A stretch of DNA of 6,978 bases from Syntrophomonadaceae bacterium (GCA_003555415.1 PWHX01000073.1:1-6978), one strand, 5' to 3'; shown: positions 1 through 5,541, counted from the first letter of the stretch. Made by a program: numbers and translations. The notes: generated by a model not told the origin, from the sequence alone.

Positions 1-562
1 GGTAGGTGAGCAAGGTGGGTGTTAGGGATGCAGCAGGGTGGTGGTTTTTGGCAGGCAGCTGGTGTTGTTATGTTATTTGGTTTGGGAGGTTAGGGTGTTA
101 GGTAGGAAAGGAGGTATTAGTGTAGGGGTAAGTATAAGAATAGGTAATGGGGTTATAGTTTTTTTAATACATCCAGACCGGAGGGGGCTTGCGCTCCGTT
201 ATTTGGAAAGATTTACCATTGTTGAAAGGGCGGGTCTTTTGCATACAGCTGAGGGTATATTATATAGGATAGGGATAGGGGGGCGGGTGGTTGACTATAA
301 TCTGCCAACATATATATGGTTGGTTTTATAAAGGGAAGTATGGGCGGAGGGCTGCCCGGGGTTTTGGCTGTGGCTGATAGAGCTTCCACCATGTCATGCA
401 TCACACACGGAAGGATACTGTTTTATTTATATGAACCTGAAGCCGGTATCCGTTCTTATTTCGGCGGGTGGTGGTGCAGTCTTTAATGATGGGGTGGGAG
501 GTGGTGCCGGCTGGAATCGGGGGCAATCCTTTCCCTTCACCATCAGGCTGCTGATAAGATTA
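1..562. other. G/T-rich region without a supported gene
   Basis: No convincing coding region is visible on either strand. The + strand is strongly G- and T-biased. Positions 60-169 contain no C at all, and GGGTGGTGGT-like motifs recur at 36-45, 285-293 and 466-475. The longest + frame (from 38) begins without a Shine-Dalgarno site and has no recognisable domain. On the minus strand, an open frame of 52 codons (559-404) lies in phase with the SANT-repeat gene behind its two consecutive TAA stops and may be a decayed extension of it. A short hairpin (ATCAG/CTGAT, 542-555) lies just downstream of the SANT gene but has no T-run, so it is not called a terminator. This could be degenerate phage or mobile DNA. 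Confidence 0.5.
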
Positions 563-1201
563 TTATTGTAAATCATCAACCTGTTTGGGTATGTTCTCGG
601 CTCTCCGTTTGCCCCTGATAGAGCCGGAGCTTCTGCCCATTATCCTGGCTATCTCTTTATCAGTGTATCCCCTGTCAACCAGAGATTTTAAGCGGCGTGT
701 CTCCTCTGGACTCCACGTGTTGTATTCTTTTCTGGTCAGGCCCAATAAGTCTATTTTTTTATAAACGGAAGGGGTGGTTCGGTTAAGCTCTTTTGCTATC
801 TCTTCTGTGTATTTCCCATTTTTTATCATTTTGCGTAAAAGTTTTTCTTCTTTTTTGCTCCACTTTTTTAGGGGATAGTCCCTTGTTTCAGTTAACTGTA
901 GGTTCTGCTTTTTAATCCGAATGGTATCTGCAGTTCTATCGGTTAAAATATCCTCCGATATTTCTTTTACAGACAGGCCTTTTTTAACCGCCTTTTTTAG
1001 CATTTGTTCTTCCTTTTTGGTCCACTTCTTTTTTGGTTTGTTCTGCAGCCCTATATACCTGCGTTTTGATTCTACGGCTTTCCAGGTCCGTTCTGTCCCG
1101 AACTTTTCGTTTAGCTTTTGGGCAATCTCCTTGTCGGTATGCCCCTGGTTAAAAAGTTTTTTAAGTGTATCTTTCTGCCGGTCAATCCAGTGTGCTCCCA
1201 T
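563..1201 (-). CDS. Four-repeat SANT/Myb-like DNA-binding protein
   Basis: This encodes a 212-aa, very Lys/Arg-rich protein built of four tandem helix-turn-helix units. Each has the pattern W-x(n)-E-x-x-x-L-x-x-x-x-x-x-G-x(2,3)-EI-x(n)-R-T/S, as in SANT/Myb-like or homeodomain-like domains. The units start at W5, W60, W114 and W163, spaced 55, 54 and 49 residues apart; the core of unit 4 reads YTDKEIARIMGRSSGSIRGK. There is no signal peptide, membrane segment or visible catalytic domain, so sequence-specific DNA binding is the likely role. Phage proteins and HNH endonucleases often carry such units, and a phage origin is possible. I chose ATG at 1201 because GAGGGAG lies 8 nt upstream; a TTG at 1243 would add 14 residues but lacks an evident ribosome site. 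The gene is divergent from the RHH operon, and its own promoter was not clear. The fold is fairly certain; the target is unknown. Confidence 0.8.
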   Translation of the reverse strand: MGAHWIDRQKDTLKKLFNQGHTDKEIAQKLNEKFGTERTWKAVESKRRYIGLQNKPKKKWTKKEEQMLKKAVKKGLSVKEISEDILTDRTADTIRIKKQNLQLTETRDYPLKKWSKKEEKLLRKMIKNGKYTEEIAKELNRTTPSVYKKIDLLGLTRKEYNTWSPEETRRLKSLVDRGYTDKEIARIMGRSSGSIRGKRRAENIPKQVDDLQ

Positions 1202-1364
1202 AATGATTTCTCCCTCTATTGTTTTATGTTCTTTAAAAATCAAGAAAACCCTTTGTTTGCAATAAACATTAACTACAGCGGCAAAAAAAACAAGTATACT
1301 GCAGATAAACAGAGCATAAAGGCAGAATATTCGTTTAATTAATAATCATCGGCCTCCCATGGGG

Positions 1365-1393
1365 TTGACGTTGTATGAACAAAATGTTATTAT
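1365..1393 (+). promoter_or_regulatory. Sigma-70-type promoter of the RHH operon
   Basis: A -35 box TTGACG (1365-1370) and a -10 box TATTAT (1388-1393) are separated by exactly 17 nt, close to the housekeeping sigma consensus. Transcription would start near 1400, about 50 nt before the RHH start codon. It is the only strong promoter seen between the divergent SANT gene and the RHH operon. Confidence 0.7.
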
Positions 1394-1407
1394 TTTAATG
1401 CATTAAA
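1394..1407. promoter_or_regulatory. 14-bp palindromic putative operator
   Basis: TTTAATGCATTAAA is a perfect palindrome that begins immediately after the -10 box and is centred on the predicted transcription start. A protein bound here would block RNA polymerase. The first gene of the operon encodes a ribbon-helix-helix protein, a family that commonly binds such palindromes as dimers or tetramers and represses its own operon. The palindrome is seen directly; the regulator assignment is inference. Confidence 0.5.
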
Positions 1408-1448
1408 GGGAGACTCCATTTTTTAAAAAACAGAGGTGAAAAGCAGGG

Positions 1449-1634
1449 ATGGAACATAAAAAGGAGCTGAATGACAGGGTTACTTTTAGAATCAACCATG
1501 AGGAGTGGGTGGAGTTTAAGAAAGAATGTCAGAAGTATAATTTACCGGCCAGTATTGTTATGCGCCAGTTCATCCAGGATTTTGACGATATAATAACCAT
1601 AAAAGACCTTTTTTCAGAACAAAACCCCGGATAA
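1449..1634 (+). CDS. Small ribbon-helix-helix (CopG/Arc-like) regulator
   Basis: This is a 61-aa protein with the ribbon-helix-helix layout. A beta-strand RVTFRI (residues 10-15) would insert into the DNA major groove as a dimer. Helix A follows (about 17-30, HEEWVEFKKECQKY), then a turn at NLPAS and helix B (about 33-46, ending RQFIQDF). The size fits autoregulators of plasmid, phage or toxin-antitoxin operons. The ATG at 1449 is preceded by GAGGTG (1433-1438), 10 nt away. Gene order is promoter, palindrome, RHH gene, then after 28 nt a 69-aa gene, which suggests a two-gene autoregulated unit. It could be an antitoxin, but the partner does not resemble a known toxin. The fold call is good; the biological role is open. 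Confidence 0.75.
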   Translation: MEHKKELNDRVTFRINHEEWVEFKKECQKYNLPASIVMRQFIQDFDDIITIKDLFSEQNPG

Positions 1635-1662
1635 CTTTTTATCTTATAAAGGGGGGGGTTTT

Positions 1663-1872
1663 ATGAAAATCAACCGTAAAAAAGAGAGGACATATTGTTT
1701 TGAAGAGCTGGACCCCGAGCATATACGTGAAATAGAGCTGGGATTAAGAGCCCGCAAACGGCATCTGGTTAATAAAGAGGAGAACAGCAGACCTGAAGTG
1801 CAAAAATCAGTTGAATCCATTGAGGAACTGCTGGACGAGCTGGCAGAAGCCAAAGGAAAAGTTCTTATATAG
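1663..1872 (+). CDS. Hypothetical 69-aa charged helical protein
   Basis: I do not recognise this protein. It is 69 aa and highly charged, with a basic N-terminus (MKINRKKER), a Glu/Asp-rich middle (FEELDPEHIREIELGLRARK) and a C-terminal acidic segment (about 49-65, VESIEELLDELAEAKGK) that looks like an amphipathic, possibly coiled-coil helix. There is no Cys cluster, signal peptide or membrane segment. A run of eight or more G at about 1651-1658 provides the ribosome site. It lies 28 nt behind the RHH gene and just ahead of a terminator, so the two are probably co-transcribed. It could be a partner or modulator of the RHH protein; a toxin role is conceivable but unsupported by any motif. Confidence 0.6.
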   Translation: MKINRKKERTYCFEELDPEHIREIELGLRARKRHLVNKEENSRPEVQKSVESIEELLDELAEAKGKVLI

Positions 1873-1882
1873 CATTCTCTTG

Positions 1883-1906
1883 CCTGCCTTAAAGCAGGTT
1901 TTTTTT
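1883..1906 (+). terminator. Rho-independent terminator after the 69-aa gene
   Basis: The stem CCTGC (1883-1887) pairs with GCAGG (1894-1898) across a 6-nt loop, followed by eight T (1899-1906). It begins 11 nt after the stop codon of the 69-aa gene and separates the RHH operon from the glycogen-synthase-like gene. The stem is short, but the T-run is strong. Confidence 0.7.
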
Positions 1907-1969
1907 ATCTATTTTATTTTAGACCCCAAAGCAAGCTGTTAGGCCCTGTACTGGGGAGGTGAGCAGCAC

Positions 1970-3589
1970 ATGAAAGCCGGCAGATGTCCCCGATGTGAGC
2001 GCGTTTATTTTTCCATTGACATAAAAGTAGGCCGAAAGGTTAAGTGTCCCCACTGTGGTGCTCAATATAAATTTAAAAAGAAACTGAAACTGTCAGTATC
2101 TCAGGCTGAAAAAGAAGCTAAAAAAAGGGGGAGGGAAGTCCCCATGGAAATAATGTATGCAGCTTCTGAATGCTTCCCTTTTGTCAAGTCCGGAGGGCTG
2201 GGAGATGCTGTATTCTCTCTTGGTCAGGCTATAAAAAATAGAGACATAAATAGTTCTGTTGTTATACCCAAATATGAAGAAATTTTCCTCCACTTTCAAA
2301 ACAAAATGACAGAGGTGGACAGTTTTATTGTTCCTGTAGGCTGGCGTGAAAAAAAGTGTCAGGTAGAAAAAATCTCCTATGAGGGCATAGATTTTTATTT
2401 CATTTCCAATAAACACTATTTTGAGCGTCAGGGGCTTTATGGTCATCTAGATGATGCGGAACGTTTCACTTTTTTTAGCCGGGCAGTGTTGGAGATGATT
2501 TATCATTTTGACCTATCACCGGACATAATACACTGTCATGACTGGCAGACAGCCCCAATCAGCATCTTATTAAACACGGTTTATAAAAATGACCCTTTTT
2601 ATGCAAAGCTGGCCACAGTTTTTACCTTCCATAATATAAACTACCAGGGTATTTTTCCTAAGGAAGTACTTTCTGATATTCTGGGGCTAAATAAGAAGTA
2701 TTTTACTCCAGAAAAACTGGAATACTTTGGGCAGATTAATTTTTTGAAAGGAGCAGTTAAGTATGCGGATACTTTAGTTGCCCCCAGCCGGGAATATGCC
2801 CGGAAAGTCAAACAGCCTGAATTTGGAAAAGAATTAAGCTCCCTTTTTAGCAGGAGAGAAGAGGATTTATACGGTATAGTTCAGGGTGTAGATAAAAAAG
2901 AATATAATCCTGCTTCTGATTCCTATATATTCCAGAATTATCAGCGCAGGTATGCTGATTTGGATAAGAAACATTCAAACAAAATTAAGCTGCAGCAGAG
3001 TTTAGGTCTGCCCCCCGACCGGGATATACCTCTTCTGGTGATGGTCTCCAATCTGGAGGCCCATAAAGGTATTGATTTACTGCTGGAGGCCATCCCCCCT
3101 TTGTTAGAAGAAGAGTCACTCCAGATAATTATTTTAGGTAGAGGCCAAAACGAATATGAACAAAGCTTAAAATATATCGGCTGGCAAAATCCAGATAAAT
3201 TTTCGGCCAATATCACCTTCAATGAGAATTTAGCCCGTAAAATATATGCCGGGGGCGACTTTTATCTTCAGCCTTCCCGGTCTGTACCCTGTGGGATGTC
3301 CCCCTTAATTGCCCTGAGGTATTTGACAGTACCTATTATCCGGGATGTTGGAGGTCTCTGTGAAGAAATTGAAGAATTTAATGAAGATAATCCTGATGGT
3401 TTTGGTTTTGTGTTTGAAACATTTGAGGCCCGAAAGTTTTATCAGAAGATAAAAGAAGCTCTAAGATGCTATCAAGATAAAAAATGCTGGTCGAAACTTA
3501 TAGAAAACGCCTGCAGTTATTCTTATGACTGGCAGGATGCCGCGGATAAACATCTGGAAGTTTATAAGAAGACTTTAAATAAAGGCTGA
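1970..3589 (+). CDS. Zinc-ribbon GT5 glycogen-synthase-like protein
   Basis: The 539-aa protein starts with a zinc ribbon (C6-x2-C9 and C26-x2-C29), then a basic linker (about 35-58) and a full-length GT5 glycosyltransferase. The family transfers glucose from ADP- or UDP-glucose to growing alpha-1,4-glucan in the cytoplasm. Visible family motifs are KSGGLGD (73-79), HCHDWQT (188-194), FTFHNINYQG (about 218-227), HKGIDLL (365-371), PSRSVPCGM (435-443) and GGL (461-463). Several usual GlgA residues are changed: the SRL..QKG motif reads SNL..HKG (Asn361, not Arg), the PSRFEPCGL motif reads PSRSVPCGM (Val439, not the catalytic Glu), and the NG(I/V)D motif reads QGVD (305-308). The conserved Lys73, His221 and Lys366 remain. 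ATG 1970 follows GGGGAGGTGAG. No glgB, glgC or glgP lies nearby. It may be a GT5 with altered chemistry, a regulatory paralogue, or inactive. Confidence 0.85.
   Translation: MKAGRCPRCERVYFSIDIKVGRKVKCPHCGAQYKFKKKLKLSVSQAEKEAKKRGREVPMEIMYAASECFPFVKSGGLGDAVFSLGQAIKNRDINSSVVIPKYEEIFLHFQNKMTEVDSFIVPVGWREKKCQVEKISYEGIDFYFISNKHYFERQGLYGHLDDAERFTFFSRAVLEMIYHFDLSPDIIHCHDWQTAPISILLNTVYKNDPFYAKLATVFTFHNINYQGIFPKEVLSDILGLNKKYFTPEKLEYFGQINFLKGAVKYADTLVAPSREYARKVKQPEFGKELSSLFSRREEDLYGIVQGVDKKEYNPASDSYIFQNYQRRYADLDKKHSNKIKLQQSLGLPPDRDIPLLVMVSNLEAHKGIDLLLEAIPPLLEEESLQIIILGRGQNEYEQSLKYIGWQNPDKFSANITFNENLARKIYAGGDFYLQPSRSVPCGMSPLIALRYLTVPIIRDVGGLCEEIEEFNEDNPDGFGFVFETFEARKFYQKIKEALRCYQDKKCWSKLIENACSYSYDWQDAADKHLEVYKKTLNKG
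2127..2146 (+). promoter_or_regulatory. Possible internal ribosome site in a hairpin
   Basis: Inside the GT5 gene, GGGGGAGGG (2127-2135) precedes an in-frame ATG (2144, Met59), exactly where an ordinary GlgA without the zinc ribbon would begin. GGGGA (2128-2132) can pair with TCCCC (2139-2143) across a 6-nt loop, which would occlude the site. A second, ribbon-less product is possible, but this may be chance in a purine-rich linker. Confidence 0.25.
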
Positions 3590-3720
3590 AAGAAAAAATT
3601 AATATTAATCGGGCTGATAAAACAGAGGTCCTAAAAGAGATAAAAAGATGTGTTGGAGCTCAGTTTGACCCCCGGTTGGTAGGGGAGTTTATTGAGTTAA
3701 TAACAGAGGGCATAGATTAA
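3583..3720 (+). pseudogene. C-terminal remnant of an HD-GYP protein
   Basis: An open frame without any start codon runs to TAA at 3718-3720. It contains EVLKEIKRCVGAQFDPRLV followed by GEFIELITEG, which closely matches the end of HD-GYP domains (typically EI-x-R-C/x-A/V-G-x-QFDP-x-LV-x-x-F). HD-GYP proteins hydrolyse cyclic di-GMP, but the catalytic HD and GYP motifs are not present here. The frame opens at 3583, overlapping the last codons of the GT5 gene in another frame, after an in-frame TAA at 3580-3582. No ribosome site or ATG/GTG/TTG is available, so it is a truncated leftover, probably from a deletion or insertion that joined the GT5 gene to its tail. The family match was made by eye but is distinctive. 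Confidence 0.65.
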
Positions 3721-4235
3721 GATTAGAAAATATTTTTTGTGAGTGCTAAAAAATCTAAAATAAAAAACCCTATTATTTAGCTGTCATATGCCAAACAATA
3801 AGGATAAAGGAATAGATAATTAATTTGTATAAAAATAAAACAAGGTTCCAAGAAATCTTTATCAATTCCCTGACCGCTTACTTATCTATTTTTTTCAAAT
3901 TGATTACCTGCAGTGCTTTCCTGACTGTCTCCTTTATTTCTTTCCGACTTCCTTTAGATTCCTATCGGGAAACAGTTTAACCTGTTTCCTTCAATTCCTC
4001 CTGGTTGCCGGAAATCCATAAATTCAATAACAGTTAGTTCTGCATTCTGCGGTTGATCAATTTTACTTTCATAGAGCTTTCATCTCGGCCAGTTCCTTTT
4101 AGGACATCTCGGAACCTTGTATAGAAAAGTATAATTTATACACCTTAAATATGCAAGGCCAATTTAGTTGAATTATAGCCAATTAAAATAATTTATTGTA
4201 CCGTATATGTGATTAACTCATATTTGCACTATTTT
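3721..4235. other. Decayed intergenic region with an inverted repeat
   Basis: No intact gene is visible. A 10-bp perfect inverted repeat, ACAAGGTTCC (3840-3849) and GGAACCTTGT (4111-4120), encloses 281 bp. Within it the minus strand shows short, protein-like stretches in different frames, for example KEIKETVRKALQVINLKKID ending in TAA at about 3883, broken by stops and shifts. This is consistent with a decayed gene or small mobile element, but I cannot identify a family. Confidence 0.35.
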
Positions 4236-4399
4236 TCAAAATATTCTATTATGAGCTTGACATTCAATAAAAATTACAATATGAAGCTCTAAAAGAAAAA
4301 ACCCCAGTTAAACTCTTTGAAATCTAGAGCCCAGCAATCACTGGGGGCAATAAATTCATAGCGTCTTACTTTAAATTGGCTTAAATCAGTTGTTATTTA
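4236..4399 (-). pseudogene. Relic of a DDE transposase/integrase core
   Basis: The minus strand carries a 35-codon open frame (4396-4292) containing RRYEFIAPSDCWALDFKEF, which resembles the start of an rve-type DDE core (R-Y/F-E-x3-P-x3-W-x-x-D-F/I), where the Asp is the first catalytic residue. After a stop at 4291-4289, a second frame (4286-4236) reads LHIVIFIECQAHNRIF, resembling the following strand and SR-x-I/V turn of the same fold, with Glu where Asp is usual. Joining them needs one frameshift at a T-rich tract. An in-frame stop lies at 4399-4397, and no later catalytic residues are visible. It is a dead fragment, recognised by motif alone. Confidence 0.4.
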
Positions 4400-4506
4400 C
4401 AAGCTTTTTTTAAAAGATAAAACTTGATGGGAATTAAATAAGGGTTGTTTAAGAGCGAAATCATTATAAATTAACCGATAAGTAATTATGATTAGAATAA
4501 TTGCAA

Positions 4507-4535
4507 TTAACAAATACTTGTTGTAATGATATAAT
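4507..4535 (+). promoter_or_regulatory. Promoter of the MntA-HepT operon
   Basis: TTAACA (4507-4512) and TATAAT (4530-4535) are separated by 17 nt, giving 11 of 12 consensus bases. Two palindromes overlap it: TAATTGCAATTA (4498-4509) on the -35 side and TATAAT-T-ATTATA (4530-4542) over the -10. These are candidate operators for autoregulation, though AT-rich palindromes arise easily by chance. The start codon lies about 50 nt beyond the expected transcription start. Confidence 0.65.
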
Positions 4536-4590
4536 TATTATAAACAGAAGCAATATTTATTACAGTCAGCGAAAAAAAGAGGTGAAAAAA

Positions 4591-4875
4591 GTGGGAAAAG
4601 ATGATATTACTAAAAAATTAGATGAATTAAAACCTGTTTTACAAAACAAATATAATGTCAAAAGGATTGGTGTGTTTGGTTCTTATGCCAGGGATGAACA
4701 GAGAGAAGAAAGTGATATAGATTTATTAGTAGAATTTAATAAACCAGTGGGCTTGAAATTTGTCTCTTTAAAATTATTTTTAGAAAAAGCATTGAATAAA
4801 AAAGTTGATCTTGTAACCAAAAATGCTTTACGCAAGGAAATGAAAGAAGATATATTGAAGGAGGTTAAATATTGA
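4591..4875 (+). CDS. mntA: MntA-type minimal nucleotidyltransferase antitoxin
   Basis: This is a 94-aa minimal nucleotidyltransferase. The signature GSYARDEQREESDIDL (residues 30-45) has the GS motif and the catalytic pair D42/D44; VDLV supplies a likely third carboxylate, D73. In characterised MntA-HepT pairs, this enzyme attaches AMP to a tyrosine of the toxin HepT and neutralises it. All metal-binding positions are intact, so it should be active. I chose GTG at 4591 because GAGGTG (4579-4584) sits 6 nt upstream; the frame is open back to a TTG at 4501, but that lies inside the promoter region. The stop overlaps the start of the downstream HepT gene by 4 nt, indicating translational coupling. 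Here the antitoxin gene comes first. Confidence 0.9.
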   Translation: MGKDDITKKLDELKPVLQNKYNVKRIGVFGSYARDEQREESDIDLLVEFNKPVGLKFVSLKLFLEKALNKKVDLVTKNALRKEMKEDILKEVKY

Positions 4876-5225
4876 GAAGCAATGAGCTATATTTAAAAGA
4901 TATTCTGGATTCAATAAAAAAAATATATAACTATATTGATGATAAAAATTTTAATACTTTTAGAAATCATGAAATGATGAAAGATGCAGTTCTAAGAAAT
5001 TTAGAAATAATCGGTGAAGCTTCAAATAATATTTCTGATTCATTGAAAAAGAAGTATCAAAATATTCTCTGGTCAGAGATTATTGGGTTGAGAAATATAG
5101 TAGTTCATGATTATTTCGGTGTTGATTTAAATATAATATGGGAAATAATAAAAAAGGATTTACCTGAATTTGAAAAGCAAATACAGGAGATATTAAAAAA
5201 AGAATTTAACAACACTTCAGATTGA
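4872..5225 (+). CDS. hepT: HepT-family (DUF86) RNase toxin
   Basis: This 117-aa, all-helical protein belongs to the HepT/DUF86 HEPN family. The conserved RX4HXY motif reads RNIVVHDY (R74, H79, Y81). Arg and His form the RNase active site, and Tyr is the residue AMPylated by MntA in studied systems. The family's helical LRNLEIIGEA segment is at 41-50. All key residues are present, so a functional toxin is predicted. The start is TTG at 4872, preceded by a very strong AAGGAGG (4858-4864) at 7-nt spacing; it overlaps the mntA stop as TTGA. The overlap, shared promoter and terminator make this a complete toxin-antitoxin operon. Possible roles are plasmid or island stabilisation or phage defence; the sequence does not say which. 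Confidence 0.92.
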   Translation: MRSNELYLKDILDSIKKIYNYIDDKNFNTFRNHEMMKDAVLRNLEIIGEASNNISDSLKKKYQNILWSEIIGLRNIVVHDYFGVDLNIIWEIIKKDLPEFEKQIQEILKKEFNNTSD

Positions 5226-5259
5226 TTTTTTTAATAAAGAGTTTTATATTTTAATGCGG

Positions 5260-5284
5260 CAGTCCATTTACGGGCTGTTTTTTT
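5260..5284 (+). terminator. Terminator of the mntA-hepT operon
   Basis: CAGTCC (5260-5265) pairs with GGGCTG (5272-5277), including one G-T wobble, around a 6-nt loop; seven T follow (5278-5284). It lies 35 nt after the hepT stop codon. Confidence 0.8.
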
Positions 5285-5362
5285 GTTTTCCCAACCAATT
5301 ACAAAACCAGTTTCTCGATTACAAAAAATAGAAGACTCTACCGTTCAAGAATTTCATTCAAC

Positions 5363-5392
5363 GTTCCGTTTAAGCTGAAAAAATCATTTCAG
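5363..5392. repeat. Left block of noncoding repeat, copy 1
   Basis: GTTCCGTTTA (5363-5372) followed by a perfect 6-bp hairpin, CTGAAA/TTTCAG with a 6-nt loop (5375-5392). The same arrangement recurs at 6516-6550, where the stem is identical but the loop is 12 nt. This block and the longer block at 5503-5673 form one repeat unit upstream of the beta-barrel gene; copy 2 has about 122 nt more between the blocks. Confidence 0.55.
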
Positions 5393-5488
5393 ATAAAACT
5401 ACGCTTTTTTAAAAAAAGAACAATTCCGTTACGGAGAATTCTACATTATATGTTGGTTGTTAATATAATGCTTTGATGACATACCAAC

Positions 5489-5541
5489 TTCACATAACCC
5501 AGGGACATGTGAATGTCAAATAATTTCACATTGTAAATGTG
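5489..5541. promoter_or_regulatory. Alternating TTCACAT/ATGTGAA half-site array
   Basis: TTCACAT (5489-5495), ATGTGAA (5507-5513) and TTCACAT (5525-5531) alternate in orientation with an exact 18-nt period. CACATT-GTA-AATGTG (5527-5541) adds a further hairpin. The elements can form mutually exclusive 6-7 bp stems or be read as protein half-sites. The orientation and spacing do not match a CRP/FNR site. The function is unknown. Confidence 0.3.

Noticed and set aside
38..331. 97-codon + frame in the G-rich region
   Set aside because: No ribosome site or domain; composition follows the G/T bias and includes the C-free run.
213..404. 63-codon minus frame
   Set aside because: Proline-rich low-complexity product arising from C-rich minus strand; no ribosome site or family resemblance.
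921..1342. Two + frames antisense to and upstream of the SANT gene
   Set aside because: Shadows of the four-repeat SANT gene; Ser/Phe-rich products with no ribosome sites.
1644..1853. Serine-rich minus frame opposite the 69-aa gene
   Set aside because: The serine run is the antisense of Glu/Leu codons; no start signal.
2093..3222. Two minus frames inside the GT5 gene
   Set aside because: Antisense shadows of a clearly coding GT5 gene.
4257..4285. TTGACA-17-TATGAA as a promoter
   Set aside because: The boxes lie inside the transposase-like relic and no gene or supported RNA follows within 300 nt; probably chance.
4292..4346. Minus-strand terminator or attenuator (CCCCAGT/ACTGGGG then T-run, with alternative CCCAG/CTGGG stem)
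   Set aside because: It overlaps the codons of the transposase-like relic and has a 31-nt interior; no minus-strand gene upstream needs it.
5507..5531. CRP/FNR-type binding site
   Set aside because: The half-sites TGTGA and TCACA are 13 nt apart instead of 6.
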